From positions 1-15,649 of the forward strand of contig JAUHXW010000024.1 in the NCBI GenBank assembly GCA_030426705.1: DNA of 15,649 nt, in the 5' to 3' direction. The translations under genes were made by a program, and so were the position numbers. This document shows positions 1-8,383 of this stretch, piece by piece. The notes beneath the pieces were generated by a model that ran no database searches, was not told the DNA's origin, and worked only from the letters and a program-made list of their open reading frames with translations. The stretch comes from Gammaproteobacteria bacterium. GTDB taxonomy: Bacteria; Pseudomonadota; Gammaproteobacteria; Xanthomonadales; Marinicellaceae. Within the stretch, counting starts at the first letter, position 1. Each line of letters opens with the position of its first letter.

Positions 1-1509
1 CTGCCACATTAATCACGTCATCAATGCGGCTCATGATGTAGATGTAATCATCTTCGTCTTTGTAGCCGGCATCACCGGTCAAATAATAGCCATCAAAGGC
101 AGAGAGGTAAGAAGCGATGTAACGATCATCGTCGTTCCACAGTGTTGGTAATGTGCCTGGAGGTAAGGGCAATTTAATGACAATGTTGCCCATTTCACCC
201 GCTTCAACTTGTTGGCCTTTGGAATCCACAACTTGTACATCATAGCCAGGTACAGCTTTGGTCGGCGATCCTGGTTTGACTGGGAAGTGTTCAATACCCA
301 AACAGTTAGCTGCGATGGCCCAACCGGTCTCAGTTTGCCACCAATGATCAATCACCGGAACTTGTAGTTGGTCCTGTGCCCATTTCAGGGTGTCCGGATC
401 ACAGCGTTCACCGGCCAAAAACAGGGCTTTGTAGTGACTGAGGTCGTATTGGTGCAGCAATGTGCCGTTGGGGTCTTCTTTGCGTATGGCTCGGAATGCA
501 GTAGGGGCTGTGAACATGGCTTTGACCTTGTGTTCAGCAATTACCCGCCAGAAAGCACCGGCATCCGGTGTGCCTATGGGTTTACCTTCATACACCAGGG
601 TGGTGGCGCCGTTTATCAATGGCGCATAACAGATATAGGAATGTCCAACCACCCAGCCCACATCAGATGCTGCCCAGAAGACATCGCCTGGATGAATGTC
701 ATAAATATTTTGCATGCTCCACTGCATCGCTACAGCATGACCACCATTGTCTCGCACCACACCTTTAGGTTGTCCTGTAGTGCCAGATGTGTAGAGAATA
801 TACAAAGGATCAGTGGACTGAACTTCAACACATGCTGCATTTTGGGAGGTTTGCATGGCATCGGTCCAGTCCACATCTCGGGGTGAAATCAATTCAGCCT
901 GAGCTTCTGGTCTGGCTAAGATCAGGCATTTTTCAGGTTTATGTTGAGCCATTTCAATGGCGTCATCAAGTAAGGGCTTGTAGGGTATGATTTTGTTAAT
1001 TTCAATGCCACATGAAGCTGACATGATGACTTTGGGTTTAGCGTCATCGATGCGAGTGGCCAGCTCTTTTGAAGCAAACCCACCAAATACAACCGAATGT
1101 ATGGCCCCAATCCGCGCACAAGCCAACATGGCGAAAATGGCCTCTGGCACCATCGGCATATAAATGATGACCCGATCACCTTTGTTAACACCTAAGTCTT
1201 GCAGGACACCAGCCAAACGAGCCACTTGGTCCAGAAGCTGGTTATAGGTGTATGAATTTTTGCTATTGGTAACTGGGCTGTCATAAATCAAAGCAGCTTG
1301 GTCACCACGACCGCTTTCTACGTGCCGATCTACTGCGTTATAACAGGTGTTGAGCGTGCCACCTTTGAACCAGCGATAAATGGTTTGTTGCTATCGTCAA
1401 GAACCTGATCCCAGGGTTTAATCCAGCCTATGTGTTGAGCAGCTTCTGCCCAAAAAACGTCAGGATGTTCAATGGATTGTTGGTATATTTGTTGGTAGCT
1501 TTTGCTCAT
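1..1509 (-). pseudogene. Propionyl-CoA synthetase (ACSS3/PrpE-type), frameshifted, 3' end beyond window
   Basis: This is an AMP-forming acyl-CoA synthetase that would activate propionate (or a similar short acid) to its CoA thioester in the cytoplasm. The reading frame is open with no stop from base 2 to about 1377. It shows the ATP-binding P-loop YTSGTTGQPKG (about 763-795), then GWVVGHSYICY, HWWQTETGW and, at the window edge, MSRIDDVINVA. These follow ACSS3/PrpE rather than acetyl-CoA synthetase Acs. The N-terminus MSKSYQQIYQQSIEHPDVFW starts at 1509 in another phase. The phases meet at 1378-1380, where the coding strand has TTT but the family sequence DDSNKPFYRWF needs TTTT. Read without correction, the product ends at a stop at 1330 after about 59 residues. 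The loss could be a real mutation or a homopolymer read error. The family usually has about 630 residues, so roughly the last fifth lies outside. The OPT transporter gene is divergent. Confidence 0.85.
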
Positions 1510-1515
1510 GTTGTC

Positions 1516-1540
1516 ATCCAGTAAATCCAATATCTGGATT
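1516..1540 (-). promoter_or_regulatory. Overlapping inverted repeats in the synthetase leader
   Basis: Two inverted repeats share arms just upstream of the synthetase start. AATCCA (1524-1529) pairs with TGGATT (1535-1540). ATCCAG (1516-1521) pairs with CTGGAT (1534-1539). They are mutually exclusive, and the arm nearest the start codon contains the only GGAT that could act as a weak ribosome binding site. A role in expression is inferred only. Confidence 0.25.
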
Positions 1541-1632
1541 ATCAGGTAGTTAAGTATTGTTTAATATTAGACTTTTGGATAGCAAAACAAACAAAGACGA
1601 TTATTTTGTCAGCGTATTAGTCAATCAAATTG

Positions 1633-1641
1633 TGATATATT
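1633..1641 (+). promoter_or_regulatory. Candidate extended -10 promoter of the OPT transporter gene
   Basis: TGA followed by TATATT (1636-1641) matches an extended -10 element (TGn plus five of six bases of TATAAT). No good -35 lies at the usual distance. The start of transcription would be near 1648, giving a leader of about 25 bases before the ATG at 1674. Confidence 0.35.
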
Positions 1642-1673
1642 GATTACCTAAAAATATAAAAGTGGGTGAACTT

Positions 1674-3710
1674 ATGAGTCAACGACAAGAGGTTGATGTG
1701 CCAGTGGTCAGCGCTGATCGCAATCTGGCAGAACTTACCATCAAAGCCCTGATTTTAGGGGCTTTACTTTCAATGGTGTTGGCGGCTGCCAATGCTTATA
1801 TCGGTTTGCTGGTGGGGCTCACTGTTTCCGCTTCCATTCCGGCAGCTGCAGTTTCAATGGGTGTATTGCGTTTGTTCAGACGGTCCACCATTCTAGAAAA
1901 TAACATGGTACAAACAGCTGCATCTGCCGGTGAATCTTTGGTGGCGGGGATTATATTCACCATTCCAGCCTTGGTGATGATGAAAGCCTGGGCTGGTTAT
2001 GATTATGGGCCGATGGTAGCCATTGCCATTGTGGGTGGTGTTTTGGGTGTTGTTTTTACCATTCCGCTGCGTCGGGCATTGATTGTTGAAGCCAAGCTAA
2101 AATTTCCTGAGGGTGTTGCTACCGCTGAGGTTTTAAAAACGGGTGGTATTGAAAATGACCGCAGCCAGAAAGTCAAAAACCACATTGCCGATGCTGGGTT
2201 TGCTACTTTGCTCAAAGGTGCTTTAATAGGTGGTGTGGTTAAATTATTGGAATCGGGTCTTGGTGTTTTGGCTTCAGGTGTGGCAGCCACCAAGGCTTTT
2301 TTTGGTGGAAAATACTTATTCACCGGCGATGTGACCTTGAGTCCAGCTTTGTTAGGTGTGGGTTATATTGTTGGTTTAAACATTGCATTTTTGGTTTTTC
2401 TGGGCGGAGTGATTGGTACTTTAATTGGTGTGCCTTTGAATTGGGCGTTTAACAATGACGCCATCATGTTAGCCACGGGCATAGATGCTGCTAAACCCAT
2501 GACCGAACTCAGTACATCCGAATGGGGGCAGATCGCAGGACAGTCCTGGCAGAATTGCCGTCGAATAGGGGTGGGTGCCATGATGGTAGGTGGCTTGTGG
2601 TCATTAATCAGTCTGGCCAAACCATTGTGGCAGGGAGTTGCTGCGAGTATCAAAGCTTATAAAATCAATAAAGGAGAAGGTGGTGGGTTACCACGAACTG
2701 AGTTTGATACGCCCATTCATTTTGTTGGTGTGGTTGTACTATTGGCCATTGTTCCAGTGTTTTTGATTTTTAAAAATGCCCTCGGCGATTATCCAGATGC
2801 CACTTTTATTTCAGTGGTTATGACCGTTTTGATGTTGGTATTTGGCTTTATATTCGCTTCTGTTGCCGGTTATATGGCTGGTTTGGTGGGATCATCGAAC
2901 AACCCTATTTCAGGCGTAACCATAGCAACAGTGATTGTATCAGCCTTGATTCTTTTACAATTGATGGGTAACGAAGGTATTGCTGGGACTTTGGGACCCA
3001 TTGCGGTGATATTTTTGGCGGGACTGATTTGTTCGGCTGCTGCCATCGCTGGCGATAATATGCAGGATCTGAAATGTGGTCATGTGGTTGGCGCTACGCC
3101 TTGGCGGCAACAAATATTTCAGGTGGTTGGCGTGGTGGCTGCTGCTTTGGTCATACCTTTTGTTTTGAATATTTTAGATCAAGGCTATGGTATCGGTCGG
3201 GTTTCACCGATTAATCCGGATGCCACCATGTTGGCAGCACCACAAGCGGGTTTAATGCAAGCCTTGGCCAGTGGCATTTTTGGTGCAGGTATTGAATGGC
3301 GGTTTATTTATATGGGTTTTGCTTTGGCCGTGGTTTTGATTATTTTGGACAAAATTCAGGAGAAACGTGGCTCTGATTTTCGTTTTCCAGTGTTGGCTGT
3401 GGCAGTTGGTGTTTATTTGCCTTTGGGATTATCTGTCCCTATTTTCATCGGCGGTATGCTTGCTCACATTTTGAAAAAGAAATCACAAAACGAAACCAAA
3501 GAAAAACTACAGGTCAAAGAATCTAGCGGCTTATTACTGGCTTCGGGTTTAATTACCGGTGAAGCATTAATGGGCGTTTTGGTGGCTGTGGCTGCAGTTA
3601 GCTTTCAGGGCATGGTGCCTTTCATGACTTTCAGCGGAGCTTGGTGGTGTGGAGTGGCTGTGTTTTTCGCGGTTATTTACTACATATACAGCAAAATTCG
3701 CAGAAGTTAA
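1674..3710 (+). CDS. OPT-family oligopeptide transporter
   Basis: A 678-residue polytopic inner-membrane protein of the OPT (oligopeptide transporter) superfamily, whose members import small peptides or metal chelates, probably with protons. Family signatures include NMVQTAASAGESLVAGI (about residues 77-93), FPEGVATAEVLK (144-155) and GDNMQDLKCGHVVGATPWRQQ (about 460-480). Many hydrophobic spans run from about residue 21 to the end, and the length is normal for bacterial members. The ATG at 1674 is preferred because GGGTGA (1664-1669) precedes it. A GTG at 1662 would overlap that site and has no ribosome binding site of its own. The gene stands alone, divergent from the acyl-CoA synthetase and convergent with the enoyl-CoA hydratase. 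The substrate cannot be read from the sequence. Confidence 0.93.
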   Translation: MSQRQEVDVPVVSADRNLAELTIKALILGALLSMVLAAANAYIGLLVGLTVSASIPAAAVSMGVLRLFRRSTILENNMVQTAASAGESLVAGIIFTIPALVMMKAWAGYDYGPMVAIAIVGGVLGVVFTIPLRRALIVEAKLKFPEGVATAEVLKTGGIENDRSQKVKNHIADAGFATLLKGALIGGVVKLLESGLGVLASGVAATKAFFGGKYLFTGDVTLSPALLGVGYIVGLNIAFLVFLGGVIGTLIGVPLNWAFNNDAIMLATGIDAAKPMTELSTSEWGQIAGQSWQNCRRIGVGAMMVGGLWSLISLAKPLWQGVAASIKAYKINKGEGGGLPRTEFDTPIHFVGVVVLLAIVPVFLIFKNALGDYPDATFISVVMTVLMLVFGFIFASVAGYMAGLVGSSNNPISGVTIATVIVSALILLQLMGNEGIAGTLGPIAVIFLAGLICSAAAIAGDNMQDLKCGHVVGATPWRQQIFQVVGVVAAALVIPFVLNILDQGYGIGRVSPINPDATMLAAPQAGLMQALASGIFGAGIEWRFIYMGFALAVVLIILDKIQEKRGSDFRFPVLAVAVGVYLPLGLSVPIFIGGMLAHILKKKSQNETKEKLQVKESSGLLLASGLITGEALMGVLVAVAAVSFQGMVPFMTFSGAWWCGVAVFFAVIYYIYSKIRRS

Positions 3711-3723
3711 TCTGGGTTGGATG

Positions 3724-3747
3724 CCAAGGGCGTTAATCCGCCCTTGG
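3724..3747. terminator. Hairpin between convergent genes, possible two-way terminator
   Basis: A perfect 9-base-pair GC-rich stem (CCAAGGGCG / CGCCCTTGG) with a 6-base loop lies 13 bases after the OPT stop and 14 bases from the end of the convergent hydratase gene. Neither strand has a run of T after the stem, so it is not a classical intrinsic terminator. It may still block read-through or protect both 3' ends. Confidence 0.5.
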
Positions 3748-3761
3748 TAGGATTTCGAGGC

Positions 3762-4544
3762 TTATTTTCCAGTAAATTCAGCCTGACGTTTTTCTAAAAA
3801 GGCTGAAGTTCCTTCGTTTTTGTCTTCAGAGGCACAGCAGATGCCGAAGGCTTTGACTTCATAATCAAGGGCATCGGGTAAGGCACACTCCAAGCCTTTG
3901 TTGATGGCATCGATGGTCATACTCAGGGCAATCGGTGCTGAGTTGGCTAATTGTTCTGCTACCTTGGTGACTGACGCCATTAATTCTCCTTGTGGTACTA
4001 CCCAGTTAGCCAGTCCTATTTGTTCGGCTTTGTGGGCTGAAACCATGTCACCCAACAGATTCATTTCCATGGATTTGCCTTTGCCGACCAAGCGGGTTAA
4101 ACGTTGGGTACCACCAAACCCTGGAATCACACCCAATTTGATTTCGGGTTGACCAAATTTAGCGTTGTCCGAAGCAATCCTTAAATGACAAGCCATGGCT
4201 AATTCACAACCACCGCCGAGAGCAAAGCCATTAACGGCTGCAATCACTGGCTTCCCACAGTTCTCAATATTATTGAATACACTTTGACCATAACGGGCAA
4301 ATTGCATGCCTGTCATGGCATCGGTGGTGGCCAGTTCCGAAATGTCTGCACCAGCTACGAATGCTTTGTCTCCTGCACCGGTAATGACGATGACTGCGGT
4401 GTTTTCATTGTTTTTGGCTTGTTCTACGATGTTGTTTAATTCTTTCAAGGTGGCCTGATTCAAAGCATTGAGTTTGTCAGGACGATTGATGGTGATGGTC
4501 AGTACTTTATTTTCTAAATTGGATAGGACGTTTGCCATGGTCAT
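3762..4544 (-). CDS. Enoyl-CoA hydratase (crotonase family)
   Basis: A 260-residue cytoplasmic crotonase-fold enzyme that would hydrate trans-2-enoyl-CoA to 3-hydroxyacyl-CoA in fatty-acid or amino-acid breakdown. The CoA-binding/oxyanion segment AFVAGADISEL (61-71) is present. Both catalytic glutamates of true hydratases are kept: Glu114 in GGGCELAMACH and Glu134 in GQPEIKLGVIPGFGGTQRL. That argues for hydratase rather than isomerase or decarboxylase activity. Length matches single-domain family members. Translation may start at 4544 (MTMANV) or at the second ATG at 4538. Neither has a clear ribosome binding site. The gene is monocistronic here, divergent from the FKBP gene and convergent with the OPT gene. 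The exact acyl chain preference cannot be judged. Confidence 0.93.
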   Translation of the reverse strand: MTMANVLSNLENKVLTITINRPDKLNALNQATLKELNNIVEQAKNNENTAVIVITGAGDKAFVAGADISELATTDAMTGMQFARYGQSVFNNIENCGKPVIAAVNGFALGGGCELAMACHLRIASDNAKFGQPEIKLGVIPGFGGTQRLTRLVGKGKSMEMNLLGDMVSAHKAEQIGLANWVVPQGELMASVTKVAEQLANSAPIALSMTIDAINKGLECALPDALDYEVKAFGICCASEDKNEGTSAFLEKRQAEFTGK

Positions 4545-4654
4545 TCAGTTATTTGAGGAAGTGAGATTATACCAATTCATGAAGATTTTGTTAAACGATG
4601 TGACAATTGCATTAAAAGTCCTGGTAATTTGAACTTATTAGTGGGTGACCTGTC

Positions 4655-4683
4655 TTGTTTAACTCTGAGGTGTGGCGTACAAT
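4655..4683 (+). promoter_or_regulatory. Sigma70-type promoter of the FKBP isomerase gene
   Basis: TTGTTT (4655-4660) and TACAAT (4678-4683) are spaced by exactly 17 bases. This predicts a transcript start near 4690 and a leader of about 23 bases. The -10 lies inside the palindrome GGCGTACAATACGCC (4674-4688). Confidence 0.6.
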
Positions 4684-4701
4684 ACGCCGCTGATTTTGTT
4701 A

Positions 4702-4706
4702 AGAGG
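4702..4706 (+). promoter_or_regulatory. Ribosome binding site that fixes the FKBP start
   Basis: AGAGG sits 6 bases before the ATG at 4713. It selects this start over the upstream in-frame codon at 4629, which lies ahead of the predicted promoter and would put the signal peptide inside the protein. Confidence 0.7.
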
Positions 4707-4712
4707 TTACGA

Positions 4713-5441
4713 ATGAAAAAAATTATAACATTGATGTTTTTGGCATTAACTTTGGCTGTTTCAGCACAAAATAACCAAGAAGTTCCTAAAAGTTCAGACA
4801 TTACGTTTGACAAAACTGCAGCTTCTTATGCCATTGGCTATCGCATGGGCTTACAAATGGCTGGCCGTGAAAGCAGTGATTTTGAAGTGGATGTGGAACA
4901 AGCGGTCAAAGGTTTGCGTGATGCAGCTGCTAAGAAAGACCCAACAGTTGATAAAGAAACCATGGCTCAGGAATACGCAAAGTATCAACAAAAAATGCAA
5001 TTGTTTGAGCGTGAAAAATACCTGGCATTGGCTGAAAAAAACCAAGAGCGCAGTGATGACTTCTTGGCTAAAAACCGTTCAAAAACCGGTATCAAAGAAT
5101 TGGCCTCTGGCATTCAATACCGCGTGATTGAAACCGGTAAAGGCCGTAATGCCACTTTGGATGACAAAGTTGTGGTTCATTACAGCGGCAAACTGATTGG
5201 TACTGAAGTTTATGACAACTACCAGGAGTTTGACAGCACATATAAAAATGGCCAACCTTTGGAAATGGACATGAAACAAGTCGGGATGGCGGGTTGGAGA
5301 GAAGTGATTCCAATGATGAAAGCCGGTGACAAATGGCAAGTGTTTTTGCCACCTGAAATGGCTTATGGTGTAAAAGGGACTGGTCCAATTGGTCCTAATG
5401 AAGTTTTGGTTTTCGATGTACACTTACTTGAAATCAAATAA
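4713..5441 (+). CDS. Periplasmic FKBP-type peptidyl-prolyl cis-trans isomerase (Mip/FkpA-like)
   Basis: A 242-residue secreted prolyl isomerase and probable chaperone. A Sec signal peptide (residues 1 to about 18, ending AVSA before QNN) has no lipobox cysteine, so the protein should be soluble in the periplasm. Residues about 35-120 form the helical FKBP N-terminal dimerisation domain (SYAIGYRMGLQM near 39-49, then a long charged helix). Residues about 130-242 are the FKBP catalytic domain, with family pocket residues visible: Tyr157, Phe173-Asp174, Trp195, Tyr218 (AYG) and Phe234. A few extra residues (EVYDNYQEF) lengthen the loop after the second strand compared with FkpA. The gene has its own promoter and a strong terminator, so it is expected to be a single-gene unit. 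Confidence 0.94.
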   Translation: MKKIITLMFLALTLAVSAQNNQEVPKSSDITFDKTAASYAIGYRMGLQMAGRESSDFEVDVEQAVKGLRDAAAKKDPTVDKETMAQEYAKYQQKMQLFEREKYLALAEKNQERSDDFLAKNRSKTGIKELASGIQYRVIETGKGRNATLDDKVVVHYSGKLIGTEVYDNYQEFDSTYKNGQPLEMDMKQVGMAGWREVIPMMKAGDKWQVFLPPEMAYGVKGTGPIGPNEVLVFDVHLLEIK

Positions 5442-5467
5442 GCCAAACACCTAAATTATAGTGTAAG

Positions 5468-5494
5468 AGGCAAGTTGAATGACTTGCCTTTTTT
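5468..5494 (+). terminator. Rho-independent terminator after the FKBP gene
   Basis: AGGCAAGT and ACTTGCCT form a perfect 8-base-pair stem around the loop TGAATG, followed directly by a run of five T. It ends 12 bases before the Nudix start codon, so it may let some read-through into the next operon. Confidence 0.92.
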
Positions 5495-5506
5495 CGTTTA
5501 TTAACC

Positions 5507-6091
5507 ATGCAGGATTTCAGCCAATTAATCAAACCTCACCTCAATCAAGAGTTGATTGATGATCGTTTGTGGCAGGGTTCGCCTGGAGAAATGGAACGGG
5601 CTGCTGCTGTGTTGTTTCCTTTTTACTGGAAACAAGGTGAACCTTGGGTTTTGCTGACACAAAGAAATGCTGATTTGCGACACCATTCAGGTCAAGTCAG
5701 TTTTCCTGGTGGTGGTTATGAGCAGCAAGACAAAAACATAAAGCACACAGCCTACCGTGAAACCCATGAAGAAATTGGCATTCCCAGAGAGCATATACAG
5801 CTTTGGGGCTTGCTCGACGCCGTAACCTCAATCAGTGGATTTCATGTGACACCTTTTGTGGGTGAGGTTCTGGATTTGAGTCGATTGGAAATTGACAAAA
5901 ATGAGGTTGATAGAGCATTTGGAGTACCATTTGCTTTTTTTCAAAACCCGAAAAATCGGGTTAAACATAAGGTCAAAACCCCGGTCGGAGATCGGCATTA
6001 TTATGTTTTTGACTATAACGGTGATGTGATTTGGGGCTTAACCGCACAAATCATTGTACAATTAGTGGACAGATTGAGGAAAAGTTCATAA
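5507..6091 (+). CDS. Nudix hydrolase, CoA diphosphatase (NudL/YeaB-like)
   Basis: A 194-residue cytoplasmic Nudix enzyme of the CoA-pyrophosphatase group, which cleaves CoA or acyl-CoA to 3',5'-ADP and phosphopantetheine. The group signature LTQR-x(3)-LRHHSGQVSFPGG lies at about residues 50-68. The Nudix box core RETHEEIGI follows at about 84-92. The first-position Glu of the general GX5E motif is replaced, as also happens in NudL. The downstream segments SGFHVTPFVGEV and VIWGLTAQII also match NudL. The ATG at 5507 has no visible ribosome binding site. A later in-frame ATG at 5591 would remove the N-terminal helix. TATAGT at 5457-5462 is a possible -10, but no -35 fits it. The stop overlaps the miaB start by one base (TAATG), which suggests coupled translation. 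Confidence 0.9.
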   Translation: MQDFSQLIKPHLNQELIDDRLWQGSPGEMERAAAVLFPFYWKQGEPWVLLTQRNADLRHHSGQVSFPGGGYEQQDKNIKHTAYRETHEEIGIPREHIQLWGLLDAVTSISGFHVTPFVGEVLDLSRLEIDKNEVDRAFGVPFAFFQNPKNRVKHKVKTPVGDRHYYVFDYNGDVIWGLTAQIIVQLVDRLRKSS

Positions 6092-7422
6092 TGAGCGGTA
6101 AAATTTTTATCAAAACACACGGTTGTCAGATGAATGAATACGATTCTGACAAAATGCAGGATGTGTTATTGAAATCACATGGCTTGAGCATCACTGATGT
6201 CGAAGAAGATGCCGATGTTATTTTGATCAACACCTGTTCAATCCGTGAAAAAGCGCAGGAAAAAGTGTTTTCACAATTGGGTCGGTGGCGCAAAATCAAG
6301 GAAAACAATCCTGATGTCATCATCGGTGTGGGTGGTTGTGTGGCTTCGCAAGAAGGTGAAGAAATCATCAAACGAGCACCTTATGTGGATTTGGTGTTTG
6401 GACCGCAAACCATTCATCGCTTGCCTGAATTACTCGAAGAAAGAAACAAACAACAAAAACCACAGGTTGATATTTCATTTCCGGAAATAGAAAAGTTTGA
6501 TAATTTGCCCAAACCTCGCAAGGATGGTCCGGCGGCATTTGTCTCCATCATGGAAGGCTGCAGTAAATATTGCACCTTTTGTGTGGTGCCTTATACCCGT
6601 GGTGAAGAGGTATCGAGACCCTTGGACAGTGTGTTGGCTGAAATCATGCAATTGGCTGAACAGGGGGTGAAGGAAGTTAATTTGTTGGGCCAAAATGTGA
6701 ATGCCTACCGTGGCTTATCTCATGAAGGTGATGTGGTCGATTTGGCCTTGTTGATTCATTATGTGGCTGCCATTGATGGTATTGAGCGTATACGCTTCAC
6801 CACTTCGCACCCGGTTGAATTCACCGATGGCTTGATTGAAGCCTACCGTGATGTGCCCGAATTGGCCAATTACCTGCATTTACCGGTACAAAGTGGTTCT
6901 GATCGCATCTTGTCAATGATGAAACGAGGTCATACTGCGCTTGAGTACAAACAAAAAATCAGAAAGTTACGTGAAGCCAGGCCTGACATCAGTTTGTCTT
7001 CAGATTTTATTGTCGGCTTTCCTGGGGAAACCGCCAAGGATTTTGAAGACACCATGAAGTTGATTGAGGATGTTGGATTTGATCAGTCTTTCAGTTTCAT
7101 CTATTCGGCCAGACCTGGAACACCGGCTTCGTCGATGCCTGATTTGGTGCCGATGGAAGAAAAAAAGGCCAGATTGCAGCGATTACAGGCGACCATCAAT
7201 GAAATGGCTGCTAAAATCAGTCAGGAAATGGTCGGAACCACACAAAAAATTCTGGTTGAAGGCACTTCTAAGTGGTCAGATGAAGAACTTTCTGGTAAAA
7301 CAGAGAATAACCGGGTGGTCAATTTTGCTGGCCCCAAACGATTGATCGGACAAATGGTCGATGTGACCATCACCGAAGCTTTAAGAAATTCCTTAAGAGG
7401 TCGTGTATTGATTAATGAATAA
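6091..7422 (+). CDS. miaB: tRNA-2-methylthio-N6-dimethylallyladenosine synthase MiaB
   Basis: A 443-residue radical-SAM methylthiotransferase that adds a methylthio group to i6A37 in tRNAs reading UNN codons. The N-terminal domain carries the three cysteines of the auxiliary iron-sulfur cluster: Cys12 (HGCQMNEYDS), Cys49 (NTCSIREKA) and Cys83 (GGCVAS). The radical-SAM motif CxxxCxxC is Cys157, Cys161 and Cys164, followed by VVPYTRGEE. A TRAM RNA-binding domain occupies about residues 375-443. The length is close to E. coli MiaB. GAGGA (6076-6080) precedes the ATG at 6091, which overlaps the Nudix stop. An upstream in-frame start at 6031 lies inside the Nudix gene and adds residues foreign to the family. 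miaA is not in the window. Confidence 0.97.
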   Translation: MSGKIFIKTHGCQMNEYDSDKMQDVLLKSHGLSITDVEEDADVILINTCSIREKAQEKVFSQLGRWRKIKENNPDVIIGVGGCVASQEGEEIIKRAPYVDLVFGPQTIHRLPELLEERNKQQKPQVDISFPEIEKFDNLPKPRKDGPAAFVSIMEGCSKYCTFCVVPYTRGEEVSRPLDSVLAEIMQLAEQGVKEVNLLGQNVNAYRGLSHEGDVVDLALLIHYVAAIDGIERIRFTTSHPVEFTDGLIEAYRDVPELANYLHLPVQSGSDRILSMMKRGHTALEYKQKIRKLREARPDISLSSDFIVGFPGETAKDFEDTMKLIEDVGFDQSFSFIYSARPGTPASSMPDLVPMEEKKARLQRLQATINEMAAKISQEMVGTTQKILVEGTSKWSDEELSGKTENNRVVNFAGPKRLIGQMVDVTITEALRNSLRGRVLINE

Positions 7423-8383
7423 TGCAGAACAATTAAAACCAACAGTCCGAAATATGGAGTTTTCGGACTTAAACAACGGAAGTTTAGTCAACCTTTATGG
7501 ACACCACGACGCCCACCTGAAGCAACTCGCTGAACACACCGGCACAGAAATTCATGCCAGAGGCAATGCTTTTCAACTCAGTGGTGCGGAACATGATGTC
7601 AATCAGGCGGCCAAAATGTTACAACTGCTGGTTAAAGAAGCCCGCAAAGAAGCCTTGAACCCTGAAATAGTGCATGTGATTCTGGCAGGCAATGCAACCA
7701 AACCTGACTATGAACCTCAGGAAGTGGCCATCAAAACCAAAGCAGGGGTAATCACTGGACGATCAGACAATCAAAAAGAATACCTGCACAACATTGTCAC
7801 CCATGACATCAATTTTGGGATTGGTCCAGCAGGTACAGGTAAAACCTTTTTGGCGGTGGCTTGTGCGGTTGAGGCCTATTTGAATGACCGAGTGCGTCGT
7901 TTGGTATTGGTCAGACCTGCGGTCGAAGCCGGTGAACGATTGGGCTTTCTGCCTGGTGATTTGAGTGATAAAGTCGATCCCTATTTACGCCCGCTTTACG
8001 ACGCCTTGTATGACATGTTGGGTCACAACAAAGTTGAAAAAATGCTCGAAAAGAATGAAATTGAAGTGGCGCCTTTGGCCTTTATGCGTGGACGGACGTT
8101 GAATGATGCCTTTGTGATTCTGGATGAAGCACAAAATACCACCGTTGAACAAATGAAGATGTTCCTGACAAGAACCGGTTTTAATACCACAGTAGTTGTT
8201 ACTGGTGACATCACCCAGATTGACTTACGTCCTGGTGAGAAATCCGGACTGAAGCATGCCATGGAAATTCTGCCCAACATCAAAGGCATCAGTTTCAGCT
8301 GGTTCAAATCCAAAGATGTGGTCAGGCATTCATTGGTACAGAAAATTGTCGACGCCTACGACAACCAAAAACGCCATGATTAG
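7415..8383 (+). CDS. ybeZ: PhoH-like ATPase YbeZ
   Basis: A 322-residue PhoH-family P-loop ATPase, the close relative of E. coli YbeZ, which partners YbeY in ribosomal RNA maturation. The N-terminal part (about 15-75) resembles the KH-like segment of YbeZ. Walker A is GPAGTGKT (137-144) and Walker B with its Asp-Glu is FVILDEAQN (about 233-241). The segment LVRPAVEAGERLGFLPGDL (164-182) is near-identical to the family. The ATG at 7415 overlaps the miaB stop by eight bases (ATGAATAA). AGAGG lies 14 bases upstream, farther than ideal, so coupling to miaB translation is likely. A second in-frame ATG at 7454 is less convincing. The next gene, ybeY, starts inside this gene's last codons. Confidence 0.96.
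   Translation: MNNAEQLKPTVRNMEFSDLNNGSLVNLYGHHDAHLKQLAEHTGTEIHARGNAFQLSGAEHDVNQAAKMLQLLVKEARKEALNPEIVHVILAGNATKPDYEPQEVAIKTKAGVITGRSDNQKEYLHNIVTHDINFGIGPAGTGKTFLAVACAVEAYLNDRVRRLVLVRPAVEAGERLGFLPGDLSDKVDPYLRPLYDALYDMLGHNKVEKMLEKNEIEVAPLAFMRGRTLNDAFVILDEAQNTTVEQMKMFLTRTGFNTTVVVTGDITQIDLRPGEKSGLKHAMEILPNIKGISFSWFKSKDVVRHSLVQKIVDAYDNQKRHD

Noticed and set aside
368..886. Plus-strand open frame of 172 codons across the synthetase gene
   Set aside because: It is in the mirrored codon phase of the minus-strand propionyl-CoA synthetase, whose family motifs are clear. It has no recognisable domain.
1378..1380. Programmed ribosomal frameshift in the synthetase gene
   Set aside because: There is no slippery heptamer and no downstream stimulatory structure, and the family is not known to use recoding. 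Mutation or read error is simpler.
3724..3747. Hairpin as a riboswitch or small RNA
   Set aside because: It lies downstream of both flanking genes, has one simple stem and no promoter.
4629..4712. Longer N-terminus for the FKBP isomerase
   Set aside because: It would begin upstream of the predicted promoter, and it would bury the signal peptide and skip the AGAGG site at 4702-4706.
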